This document shows, piece after piece, positions 1-6,844 of a stretch of DNA of 12,295 nucleotides. The stretch spans positions 1 through 12,295 of the forward strand of contig CAZLDQ010000174.1 of the NCBI GenBank assembly GCA_964558295.1, written 5' to 3'. The notes under the pieces are model-generated. The model ran no database searches. It was given only the letters and a program-made list of their open reading frames with translations, and was not told the DNA's origin. Each line of letters starts with the position of its first letter. Position 1 is the first letter of the stretch. Source of the stretch: JBDKTH01 sp964558295 (lineage in GTDB: Bacteria; Planctomycetota; Planctomycetia; Pirellulales; Thermoguttaceae). A program made the translations under genes and the position numbers.

Positions 1-1
1 G

Positions 2-67
2 ATGTGCGATCTGGCAGCCACCCGCCGCGAACGGGACGAATCCCGCCGCAAGGTCGAAGAGGCCTGA
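2..67 (+). CDS. 3' end of an unidentified gene (partial)
   Basis: An open frame enters from the left edge and stops at TGA 65-67. Only about 21 residues are visible: a strongly charged, Arg/Glu-rich helical tail ending RRKVEEA. The first full codon in the window happens to be ATG, but the gene probably starts upstream. A perfect-stem intrinsic terminator begins 35 nt after the stop, which supports a real + strand gene ending here. The tail is too short to assign a family. A helical protein of the PspA type sometimes neighbours NfeD/flotillin genes, but nothing here proves that. Confidence 0.5.
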   Translation: MCDLAATRRERDESRRKVEEA

Positions 68-102
68 GCCCTGGCCACAGCCAAAACCACAACTCCTCGT
101 GC

Positions 103-151
103 CAGCAGCACTCCGGTCCTTGTGCCCCCGACCGGAGTGCTGCTGTTTTTT
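103..151 (+). terminator. Strong intrinsic terminator of the upstream gene
   Basis: Bases 103-118 and 130-145 form a perfect 16-bp inverted repeat (CAGCAGCACTCCGGTC and its complement) with an 11-nt loop, followed at once by six T (146-151). This is the clearest Rho-independent terminator in the window. It isolates the NfeD/flotillin operon from the gene to its left. Confidence 0.93.
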
Positions 152-167
152 GCGCGGGTTCCTCTGA

Positions 168-199
168 TTGACAGCCCCCTGTTCATGTGACAGGCTAAT
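168..199 (+). promoter_or_regulatory. Weak promoter candidate for the NfeD-flotillin operon
   Basis: A perfect TTGACA lies at 168-173, just past the terminator. The best -10-like hexamer is GCTAAT at 194-199 (4 of 6 matches), but the 20-nt spacer is longer than usual. A 7-nt direct repeat, ATGTGAC, occurs at 185-191 and 198-204 around the putative -10. Some promoter must lie between 152 and 370 because the operon is cut off from the left by the terminator. Which element is used is uncertain. The rest of 205-358 shows no gene or convincing structure. Confidence 0.3.
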
Positions 200-370
200 G
201 TGACCATTGACTCTGGTGGCTTGCTCATTTCAAAACGTGCTGAGCTAGATACCGTCCCCTTCACCCGAGGGGGCTCTGCCGGTCGGCCAAGATTCTCTGG
301 GATGGACCGAAATACTAGTGGGCAGGACTCTGATTCACACGACAATCCAAACGTCTTCAGGGGGAAGGTG

Positions 371-1042
371 ATGACAACACTCTTTCTCATCTGCGCCATC
401 GTTGGCAGCACAGTTCTGCTGACGCAATTGGTCCTCATGGTGCTCGGGATGGGAGGCGATGGCGGGGACTTCGATGGCTCCAGCGATTTCCATGGCGACA
501 CCGGCGGTGACTTTCATGGCGACGCGGCCGGACACGGGGATGTGCCGGCCGACCACGCTACCAGTGCTAGCGCAATTCACCATGCACACGACGCCGCGCA
601 TGGCACTTCTTGGCTGTTCAAAGTGATCTCCTTTCGTACCGTGGTGGCGGCGATGACCTTTTTTGGCGTCTCCGGAATGGCAGCCCAGTCGGCCGGGGTC
701 GCCAGTCCCATGGTTCTCGTCATTGCTCTGGCTACAGGGGGGGCGGCCATGTACAGCGTTTACTGGATTATGCAGGGGCTCTACCGCTTGCGCGCCGATG
801 GTACAGTCCGTATCCATCGGGTGGTAGGCCATCCGGCGAGAGTCTATCTGACCATTCCAGGCAACAATGGGGGGGCCGGGAAGATTCATGTGAACTTGCA
901 AAACCGGACCATGGAGTATCTGGCCATGACGCCGGGGGAAACCCTCCCCACAGGTGCTAAAGTTGTCGTAGTGAACGTGCTTACTGAAAACACCGTGGAA
1001 GTCCAACCAATCGTTGAACAGGAAAGGGTCAGCAATGTCTAG
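371..1042 (+). CDS. NfeD-like membrane protein with His/Asp-rich loop, flotillin partner
   Basis: This 223-residue membrane protein probably works with the flotillin encoded directly after it. NfeD-type proteins pair with SPFH proteins in membrane microdomains. ATG 371 is chosen because AGGGGGA lies 5 nt upstream and translation from it opens directly with a membrane helix. An in-frame GTG at 200 would add 57 residues with no family character. The order is: TM1 (about 3-27), a low-complexity loop (29-78) rich in Asp, Gly and His with two DFHGD copies and eight His, two further hydrophobic segments (about 87-107 and 111-138), and a C-terminal beta-rich region (about 142-215) that fits the NfeD OB fold. 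The last 8 bp overlap the flotillin start, implying translational coupling. The family call rests on architecture and neighbour rather than on a diagnostic motif. The loop could bind divalent metal, which is an inference. Confidence 0.75.
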   Translation: MTTLFLICAIVGSTVLLTQLVLMVLGMGGDGGDFDGSSDFHGDTGGDFHGDAAGHGDVPADHATSASAIHHAHDAAHGTSWLFKVISFRTVVAAMTFFGVSGMAAQSAGVASPMVLVIALATGGAAMYSVYWIMQGLYRLRADGTVRIHRVVGHPARVYLTIPGNNGGAGKIHVNLQNRTMEYLAMTPGETLPTGAKVVVVNVLTENTVEVQPIVEQERVSNV

Positions 1043-2630
1043 CCTCCCACTTCTCGCACAGTCTTCCGAACTGGTGAGTAGCTTCTGGTTTTGGGTCTCC
1101 ATGGGCATCGTCCTGGCTGTAATCCTGTTGACGATGATTGTCCGGCTCCTCGTCCACCAGTTCAAACGCTGTCCGAGCAATCGAATCCTGGTGATCTACG
1201 GGAAGGCCGGACGCAGTGGCGAAGCGGCCCATCCGATCCACGGCGGCGCGGCGTTCGTGGTCCCCCTGATCCAGGACTACGCCTGGCTCAGTCTGGAGCC
1301 GATGCAGATCGAGATTCCGCTGCGTGGCGCGTTGTCGATGGAGAATATCCGTGTCAATGTGCCCAGCGTATTCACCGTGGCCATCGGGACCACGCCCGAG
1401 CTGATGCAGAACGCGGCGATCCGTTTGCTCGGCCTGACCACCATGGAGATCAAGAAGCAGGCGGAAGACATTATCTTCGGGCAGTTGCGTCAGGTAATCG
1501 CTTCGATGCAGATCGAAGACATCAACCGCGATCGTGAAAAGTTCCTCACCAACATCCAGAACTCCCTGGAGCCGGAACTGAGCAAGATCGGCTTGGTGCT
1601 GATCAACGTCAACATCACCGACATCACTGACGAGTCGGGCTACATCGAGGCGATCGGTCAAAAGGCGGCTTCACAGGCGATCCAAAAGGCCCGCGGCGAC
1701 GTAGCCGACAACGAGAAGATGGGCGAAATCCGCGTGGCCGACGCCGAACGCGAAAAGGCCATTCAGGTGGCCAATGCCATCAAGATTCGCGAGATCGGCA
1801 CGCGCGAGGCGCAGCGCGAACAGGCGGTGCGAGTCGCCGAGCTGAACAAGGAACAGCACGTCGGCGAGCAACAGGCCGCATTCCAGCAGGAAGCTTTGGT
1901 CAAAGACGCGGAACGAGAGATGCGGATCAAGCTGGCCGAGGCTAACGCCCGGGCGATCGAAGGCGAAAACGAGTCGAAAGCAGCCGTGGCCGCTTCGCAA
2001 GCTATGCTCCAAGTCAAGCAGGCCGAGGCCTATCAGATTGGTGAGACACGCAAACGGGAAGCCGAAGCGGCCGTGTTGGCCGCCCAGCACTTGGCGATGG
2101 CCAAGGCGGCGATGGCGGAAGCCCAACGGGTCGAAGCCCAACGCCGTGCCGAGTTGGAAGCCCCGGCCAAGGCGGAAAAGGCCCGGATCATCGTCGAAGC
2201 CGAAGCCGAAGCCGAAAAACGCCGCATCGAAGCCGAAGCACAGGCAGCGGCAATCTACGCCAAGTTGGAAGCCGAAGCCCGCGGTCAGTATGAGATCCTT
2301 GCCAAGAAGGGGGAAGGTTTGCAGCGGATCATCGAGGCCTGCGGCGGCGCCGAGCAGGCTTTCAAGCTGATGATGCTCGAACACTTCGACAACTTGGTCG
2401 ACGCCTCGGCCAAGGCCATCTCGAACATCAAGTTCGACAAGGTCGTCGTCTGGGAAGGTAACGGCCACGATGGGCAGAGCGCCACCTCCAATTGGCTGCA
2501 CAACATGGCCCGGACCCTGCCGCCGATGATGCAAGTGATGAAAGACATCGGCGGCGTCGAGCTTCCCGAGACGCTCGTTTCGCTCACGGGCGGCGCAACA
2601 AAACAGCCTGCCAAACCGGAACAAGAATAG
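1035..2630 (+). CDS. Flotillin-like SPFH/band 7 protein
   Basis: This 531-residue flotillin is a scaffold of ordered membrane microdomains. ATG 1035 is preferred over an in-frame TTG at 1014 because GGAAAGGG (1021-1028) lies 6 nt before it. One membrane helix (about 16-40) is followed by an SPFH/band 7 domain (about 45-220). Next is a long charged coiled coil (about 220-440) made of Ala/Glu/Arg/Gln heptads, including an EAEAEAE run at 388-394 encoded by tandem gaagcc hexamers at 2196-2213. The C-terminal segment holds the stretch NIKFDKVVVWEGNG, typical of flotillins, and then a Met/Pro-rich oligomerisation-type tail. The length fits the family (about 450-550). It overlaps the NfeD-like gene by 8 bp, the usual flotillin arrangement, and is probably the last gene of the operon. 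The family call is strong; the physiological cargo cannot be read from the sequence. Confidence 0.93.
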   Translation: MSSLPLLAQSSELVSSFWFWVSMGIVLAVILLTMIVRLLVHQFKRCPSNRILVIYGKAGRSGEAAHPIHGGAAFVVPLIQDYAWLSLEPMQIEIPLRGALSMENIRVNVPSVFTVAIGTTPELMQNAAIRLLGLTTMEIKKQAEDIIFGQLRQVIASMQIEDINRDREKFLTNIQNSLEPELSKIGLVLINVNITDITDESGYIEAIGQKAASQAIQKARGDVADNEKMGEIRVADAEREKAIQVANAIKIREIGTREAQREQAVRVAELNKEQHVGEQQAAFQQEALVKDAEREMRIKLAEANARAIEGENESKAAVAASQAMLQVKQAEAYQIGETRKREAEAAVLAAQHLAMAKAAMAEAQRVEAQRRAELEAPAKAEKARIIVEAEAEAEKRRIEAEAQAAAIYAKLEAEARGQYEILAKKGEGLQRIIEACGGAEQAFKLMMLEHFDNLVDASAKAISNIKFDKVVVWEGNGHDGQSATSNWLHNMARTLPPMMQVMKDIGGVELPETLVSLTGGATKQPAKPEQE

Positions 2631-2682
2631 AGGCCTCGGCGGCGCACGCCCCAAACGAGTTTCCCAATCCTGCGCCTCCTCC

Positions 2683-2711
2683 TTGGCACTTTTCTGGCCA
2701 TAGGCGATAAT
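2683..2711 (+). promoter_or_regulatory. Sigma70-type promoter candidate for the Kef-type antiporter
   Basis: TTGGCA (2683-2688) and GATAAT (2706-2711) each match the sigma70 consensus at 5 of 6 positions and are separated by exactly 17 nt. Transcription would begin near 2718, giving a leader of about 148 nt before the GTG start at 2866. The intrinsic terminator at 2811-2840 lies inside that leader. In the 235-bp gap this is the best promoter upstream of the antiporter gene. Confidence 0.55.
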
Positions 2712-2780
2712 AAGAAGGGACCTTGCCGCCCCCCGCGCGGGCGTGGTGGTGTGCAGGAACAACGGGTCAACGGAACCCTC

Positions 2781-2799
2781 TCGTCCCACCCCGGGATGA
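2781..2799 (+). promoter_or_regulatory. Leader hairpin upstream of the terminator
   Basis: TCGTCCC (2781-2787) and GGGATGA (2793-2799) can form a 7-bp stem with one G-U pair and a 5-nt loop ACCCC. It lies 11 nt before the terminator stem. It could be a stalling or sensing element of the antiporter leader or a chance structure. It does not match a riboswitch class that I recognise. Confidence 0.35.
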
Positions 2800-2810
2800 C
2801 TTCTTTCCCC

Positions 2811-2840
2811 ACCGAGGCTCGCATGCCTCGGTCTTTTTTT
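2811..2840 (+). terminator. Intrinsic terminator between flotillin and Kef-type antiporter
   Basis: ACCGAGGC (2811-2818) and GCCTCGGT (2825-2832) form a perfect 8-bp stem with loop TCGCAT, followed by C and seven T (2834-2840). CCCC before the stem and CGGGG after the T run could extend it. It would end the flotillin transcript. Because only 11 nt separate it from the next ribosome binding site, it may also act as an attenuator of the antiporter gene. Confidence 0.85.
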
Positions 2841-2865
2841 CGGGGCATTCCAGGAGATGTAACGC

Positions 2866-4524
2866 GTGCAACCCTCGGGCGTCGCCGATCTGGTCTTCAA
2901 TCTGCTGATCGTCTTGGCTGCTGGACTAGTGGCCGGGGTGGCCGCGAAACGACTGGGCATTTCCATGCTCGTCGGCTACCTGCTCGTCGGCACGCTTCTT
3001 GGCGCCGTGGGCTTTGGCCCGATGACCGACGGCCAGAAGGGGATGGAGTATCTCGCCCAGGCCGGCGCCTTGTTGTTGCTTTTCTCTATCGGCATTGAGT
3101 TTTCGATGGAAGAATTGCGTCGCTTGAGCCGCCACTTCTTCGTCGGCGGCAGCGTGCAAATGCTCCTGGTGGCCGTGCCTATCGTGTTGCTCTCGGGGCT
3201 GGTGTTCAAGTTCCCTTGGCCCAATGCTATCTTGATCGGTTCAGCCACGGCGCTCAGTTCGACGGTGCTCGTGTTCAAAGCCCTGGAGGAATGGGGGCAG
3301 GTTGCCACAGGCCACGGACGTCGGGCGATCGGCATCCTTCTGTTTCAGGACGTGGCCCTCGTGCCGCTGATGCTCCTGGTTCCCATGCTCACTGGCGACG
3401 ATCTCCAGCCGGGGGACTGGGAGTGGGGCCTCTTAGCCCTTAAGTCGGTCCTGTTTGTCGCCGCCGTGTTGGTCTTGCGGGAGATGATCGGGCGTTGGGT
3501 CGTGCCCCATCTGGCTAATCTGCGGAGCGTGGAACTGTTGGTATTGTTTGCCTTGATCGTGCTGGGCGGCGCCTCGTTGGCCGCCTACGCCGCCGGTTTC
3601 CCGCCTGCCTTGGGTGCGTTGGCTGCGGGCGTGGCCCTCAACGGTAACCGGCTCAGCGGCCAGTTCGACGCGTTGATTCTCCCCTATCGGGAAACCTTCG
3701 CCGCAGTATTCTTTGTCAGCTTGGGCACCTTGATGCACTTCGAGGTGCTCTTGGACGGGCCATTGATCCCCTTGTTCGGCCTTGCCGGCGTGCTGCTCTT
3801 GAAAACCACCGCGGCCGCGTTGACGCTCCGTCTGCTGGGCTCCAACTGGCGCGTCGCCTGGGCCATGGGACTCGGCCTGTCACAATTGGGCGAGTTGTCC
3901 TTCGTGCTCCTCTCCGAAGGCGTTACCCGCGACGTGATCACTCCCTTGACCTACAACCGCATGCTCTTCATCGCACTAGGCACCCTGATCCTCACGCCAC
4001 AACTGCTCAAGACGGGGCTCCGCTGGGCCGAAGAGGAGGAGACCGATCACTCATTGGTCGCCACGATTCTCGGCGCGCCAGCCCTGCCCGTCGAACGCGC
4101 CCTGGTTGTCGGGCTCGGCCCGATTGGCGGTCAGGTCGCGTCCCAATTGGAAATCCGCGGGTTGGACGTCTGCTTGATCGATCTGAGCCCGGTGAACCTT
4201 CACCCCTATGCCCAGCAGGGCTTTCGCACGATTGCTGGCGACGGAAGCGATCCAGAGATCCTCCACCGCGCCGATATCGACCGCTGCCGCTTGGCCGTGG
4301 TCACTGTGCCCAATGACGACGCAGCCCGGCATGTCGTCAGCACGCTCCGCCTGCTCAATCCGGCCTGTACAATCATCGTGCGCTGCCGCTACCAAGCCAG
4401 CGCCAGCCGCATCCGTCGCGCCGGGGCCGACACGGTTATCAGCGAAGAGGCCGAAGCCGGCGGGGCGATCCTCCGGCTGCTGGGCCAAGTCCTTCCCAGT
4501 CCCGGTCCCCACACCGGTTCATGA
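2866..4524 (+). CDS. KefB/KefC-type (CPA2) cation:proton antiporter with RCK_N domain
   Basis: This 552-residue inner-membrane monovalent cation (K+ or Na+)/H+ antiporter belongs to the CPA2 family. GTG 2866 is the start: AGGAG (2852-2856) lies 9 nt upstream, and the only nearby ATG (2857) is followed directly by a stop codon. Residues 1 to about 385 form a dozen hydrophobic segments with the family signatures GYLLVGTLLG, SATALSSTVLVFKALEEWG and ILLFQDVALVP (Q161-D162, the usual ion-pathway region). After a charged linker, a cytosolic nucleotide-binding RCK_N domain starts near 409 with the GLGPIG loop (416-421) and a following acidic strand end (LIDLS). The protein ends soon after RCK_N and has no RCK_C (TrkA_C) domain. 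No KefF/KefG-type partner gene is adjacent. The exact cation cannot be read from the sequence. Expression may depend on read-through of the terminator directly upstream. Confidence 0.93.
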   Translation: MQPSGVADLVFNLLIVLAAGLVAGVAAKRLGISMLVGYLLVGTLLGAVGFGPMTDGQKGMEYLAQAGALLLLFSIGIEFSMEELRRLSRHFFVGGSVQMLLVAVPIVLLSGLVFKFPWPNAILIGSATALSSTVLVFKALEEWGQVATGHGRRAIGILLFQDVALVPLMLLVPMLTGDDLQPGDWEWGLLALKSVLFVAAVLVLREMIGRWVVPHLANLRSVELLVLFALIVLGGASLAAYAAGFPPALGALAAGVALNGNRLSGQFDALILPYRETFAAVFFVSLGTLMHFEVLLDGPLIPLFGLAGVLLLKTTAAALTLRLLGSNWRVAWAMGLGLSQLGELSFVLLSEGVTRDVITPLTYNRMLFIALGTLILTPQLLKTGLRWAEEEETDHSLVATILGAPALPVERALVVGLGPIGGQVASQLEIRGLDVCLIDLSPVNLHPYAQQGFRTIAGDGSDPEILHRADIDRCRLAVVTVPNDDAARHVVSTLRLLNPACTIIVRCRYQASASRIRRAGADTVISEEAEAGGAILRLLGQVLPSPGPHTGS

Positions 4525-4602
4525 CGACGCATCGGCAGGCTACGCTTCGTAATCCAGGTGCGGGGGACGGACCGTCTGGCCGAACTGGGGGCAAGGAAGC
4601 GA

Positions 4603-4631
4603 TTGACTGGCGAGAGGATGGCCGGTATACT
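4603..4631 (+). promoter_or_regulatory. Near-consensus sigma70 promoter of the GntR-led operon
   Basis: TTGACT (4603-4608) and TATACT (4626-4631) are separated by 17 nt and match the consensus at 5 of 6 positions each, with optimal spacing. The start of transcription should fall near 4638, leaving a leader of about 50 nt. The -10 box is embedded in a palindrome described separately. This is the best promoter in the window and fits a strong promoter held down by a repressor. Confidence 0.8.
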
Positions 4632-4654
4632 GGTTTTTGTGCCCAGAGTACCGG
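4622..4654. promoter_or_regulatory. Tandem palindromic operator for the FCD/GntR regulator
   Basis: Site 1, CCGGTATACTGG (4622-4633), is palindromic at 10 of 12 positions around the core GTATAC. Site 2, CCAGAGTACCGG (4643-4654), matches the reverse complement of site 1 at 10 of 12 positions. Their centres are 21 bp apart, two helical turns, so two regulator dimers could bind the same DNA face. Site 1 covers the -10 box and site 2 covers the first transcribed bases. Established knowledge: FadR-subfamily regulators such as UxuR and ExuR bind palindromes with a GGTATACC core. The assignment to the adjacent regulator is inference. Confidence 0.62.
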
Positions 4655-4687
4655 AATGCCGGGGCCTGCCTTTCCAGGAAGCTGCCG

Positions 4688-5473
4688 ATGTCCACCCCGC
4701 TTAGTCAACTTGCCTATGAGCATATCCAGCAGAAACTGCTCGACGAATCGTTACAGGCCGGCACACGGATCTCTGAAACCAAACTCGCGCAGGAACTGGG
4801 GATCAGTCGCACGCCGGTGCGCGAGGCGATTCGCCGCTTGCAGAGCGAGGGGCTGCTATATCAGGTTCCTTCCAGCGGGACTTTCTTGGCCCAGCCCGAT
4901 CGGTCTCAATTGATCGAGGCCTACGAAGTTCGCGAGGCGTTGGAGTGTATGGCCGTCGTCAAAGCGACCCGGCGCATGACGCCGAAAGAACGGGCTGAAC
5001 TGAAGACCCTCTGCGACAAGATGCATGACGCCGTCGTCACCATGCGAGATACGAAAGCCGAGGTGCTCGACGGCGAACCGCTGCGTCAGTTCCTCACGGC
5101 TGACCTGGCCTTCCACCTCTTGCTGTTGCGCGCGGCCGGCAATCAACTGGCAATGAAGATCGTGGCCGACAGCCATGTGCGTAATCGCGTGTTTGGCTAT
5201 CGCAGTCATCGCCGGGGCTTGCATCACGTGGCCTGGGTCTGGTTGGTCCATGCCCGGATCGCCCGAGCCGTGTTGCGCCGCGACGCTCAGGCGGCTCGCC
5301 ATTGGATGCGGCGGCATATCCGCACCAGTCTCCGCGATGCACTGGCAGCCTTTGATGAGCAGATGGCCCGGCGCACGGCAAACGTTGCTGCGCCGGCAAG
5401 GCTTACTCAGGCCCTGGAGTCGCTGGCTGCCCGTCTGATGGGAAAGTCAACCGACACGGCCGAAGAATCCTGA
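4688..5473 (+). CDS. GntR-family transcriptional regulator, FCD (FadR) subfamily
   Basis: This 261-residue DNA-binding regulator probably represses this operon until a sugar acid or related effector binds. ATG 4688 is chosen because AGGAAG (4676-4681) lies 6 nt upstream. An in-frame TTG at 4637 lies at the predicted transcription start. Residues 4-70 form the GntR winged helix, with recognition helix ISRTPVREAIRRLQSEGLL (39-57) and wing residues SSGTF. Residues 75-230 form an all-helical FCD domain with the metal-ligand pattern D139, H143, H188 and H210; the last two are 22 residues apart as usual. Length is slightly above the common 220-250 because of a polar C-terminal extension. It leads a + strand run (permease 40 nt on, hydrolase, sugar-acid kinase). 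The FCD subfamily includes DgoR, UxuR and LldR, consistent with sugar-acid control. The effector is not known. Confidence 0.93.
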   Translation: MSTPLSQLAYEHIQQKLLDESLQAGTRISETKLAQELGISRTPVREAIRRLQSEGLLYQVPSSGTFLAQPDRSQLIEAYEVREALECMAVVKATRRMTPKERAELKTLCDKMHDAVVTMRDTKAEVLDGEPLRQFLTADLAFHLLLLRAAGNQLAMKIVADSHVRNRVFGYRSHRRGLHHVAWVWLVHARIARAVLRRDAQAARHWMRRHIRTSLRDALAAFDEQMARRTANVAAPARLTQALESLAARLMGKSTDTAEES

Positions 5474-5513
5474 GAGCAAAACCTGACTTGGCTTCCCGGA
5501 AACGAGCCCTCCT

Positions 5514-6803
5514 ATGAACGATAAAGAGTTGCCGGATCGCCCACGCCCCATTTCTCCGCTGGGCCGCCTCTGGGCGATGCTCTTGACCGTTGGGCCGGGA
5601 ATCTTCTGCATCGGCTACACGATCGGCACCGGCAGCGTCACCTCGATGGCCACGGCCGGTTCACGCTACGGGATGCAACTGCTTTGGGTGCTCCTGTTAA
5701 GCTGCCTTTTCTCCGGCGTGTTGATGGAAGCCTTTGGACGCTATGCGATCATTACTGGCGACACGGCAATCCACAGTTTCAAGAACCGCCTGGCGTTGGG
5801 CCGGCTGATCGCCATCCTCACGGTCGCTGGTGTCGTGGTGGCTCAGTGGAACTCGCTGACCGGAATCCTCGGGCTTTGTTCCAATGCGATCTATGAGACC
5901 GCGCGGATGTTCTTTCCCACGTTGGCCCCGCAAAGCTACGGGGCGGTGTTGGGAATTGCCGTGGCCTTGATTGTACTGATGTACGGCCTGTTACTGGTGG
6001 GGCAGTACTCCTTCTTCGAGAAGGTGCTGCTGGTCTTTGTAACCTTGATGGGCGTGTCGTTCTTCATTTCCATGTTTGTCGTTGTGCCTTCGCCTGTAGA
6101 AATGGCTACGGGGCTGATTCCCAGTATTCCGGCGGTGCCGGGCGCCAAATTGATGGTGGCCGCCTTTGTCGGCACAACGATGGCCGCCCCGACGTTTGTT
6201 GTCCGCCCGCTGCTAATGCAAGGCAAAGGCTGGACTGCGGCCAACGCTACAGAACAGTCGCGTGATGCCTGCGTTTCCGCCCTGTTGATGTTTGTCATCA
6301 GCGGTTCGATCATGGTCTGTGCCACGGGAGCCCTCTTTCACGAAGGAAAGACGATCACCAAGGTTCTCGACATGGTCTACACGCTTGAACCGCTGGCCGG
6401 GCGCTATGCCGTGGCCGTGTTCATGACCGGGGCGATCTCGGCCGGCCTCTCGTCGGTCTTCCCGATCGTCATGGTTTGTCCGCTGCTGGTGGCCGACTAT
6501 CGCGCCGGGACGCTCGACACCCGTTCATTGATGTTCCGCGTGCTCTCCGCAGTCGCCTGCGTCTTCGGCCTGACCGTGCCGGTGCTCGGGGCTGAGCCGA
6601 TTGCCGCCCAGATCGCCACCCAAGTGGCCAACGTCTTCGTCTTGCCTGTGGTAATCGCCGGAATCACCTACCTGGTGAACCGGAAGGACCTGATGGGCGA
6701 GCACCGCGCGGGCTGGTTGCTGAACATGGGGCTCGCGTCGGCCCTCGTGTTTTCCTGCCTGATCTCCTACACCGGGATCGTGGCCCTGAAGGACTTCTTG
6801 TGA
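5514..6803 (+). CDS. Nramp-fold permease lacking the metal-binding motifs
   Basis: This 429-residue inner-membrane transporter has about 11 hydrophobic segments and is related to Nramp (divalent metal) transporters. The first helix, GPGIFCIGYTIGTGSVTSM (27-45), aligns with the Nramp TM1, but the metal-coordinating DPGN is replaced by GTGS (38-41). In the TM6 region the canonical MPH becomes APT (225-227, within GTTMAAPTF). Other family features remain: GRYAIITGD (75-83, cf. the LGxxTG region), FFEKVLL (167-173) and QSRDACVSALL (248-258). Loss of both D/N and Met makes classical Mn2+/Fe2+ transport unlikely. Its place between a sugar-acid-type regulator and a hydrolase/kinase pair suggests an organic substrate such as a sugar acid, which is inference. 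It starts 40 nt after the regulator with only a modest ribosome binding site (GGAAACGAG, 5498-5506). Automatic annotation would probably say metal transporter. Confidence 0.78.
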   Translation: MNDKELPDRPRPISPLGRLWAMLLTVGPGIFCIGYTIGTGSVTSMATAGSRYGMQLLWVLLLSCLFSGVLMEAFGRYAIITGDTAIHSFKNRLALGRLIAILTVAGVVVAQWNSLTGILGLCSNAIYETARMFFPTLAPQSYGAVLGIAVALIVLMYGLLLVGQYSFFEKVLLVFVTLMGVSFFISMFVVVPSPVEMATGLIPSIPAVPGAKLMVAAFVGTTMAAPTFVVRPLLMQGKGWTAANATEQSRDACVSALLMFVISGSIMVCATGALFHEGKTITKVLDMVYTLEPLAGRYAVAVFMTGAISAGLSSVFPIVMVCPLLVADYRAGTLDTRSLMFRVLSAVACVFGLTVPVLGAEPIAAQIATQVANVFVLPVVIAGITYLVNRKDLMGEHRAGWLLNMGLASALVFSCLISYTGIVALKDFL

Positions 6804-6844
6804 TCGAACCCACCGTCTGACTGATCCTTTCCAGGAGCCCTACG

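Noticed and set aside
200..370. A 57-residue N-terminal extension of the NfeD-like protein from an upstream start
   Set aside because: The extension is polar, not family-like, and lies before a membrane helix. ATG 371 has its own good ribosome binding site.
2755..2780. Two ACGG tetramers in the antiporter leader considered as a mini-ykkC-like riboswitch
   Set aside because: The ACGG copies do not sit in the loops of two matching hairpins as that class requires.
1671..2966. Long minus-strand frame (about 430 codons) opposite the flotillin gene
   Set aside because: It mirrors the Ala/Glu-rich coiled-coil codons of the flotillin, has Leu/Gly/Phe-rich low-complexity translation, and no start signal.
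4566..4576. Perfect GACGG-A-CCGTC palindrome upstream of the regulator promoter
   Set aside because: It is short, not repeated, and unlike the proposed operator; it is compatible with chance in GC-rich DNA.
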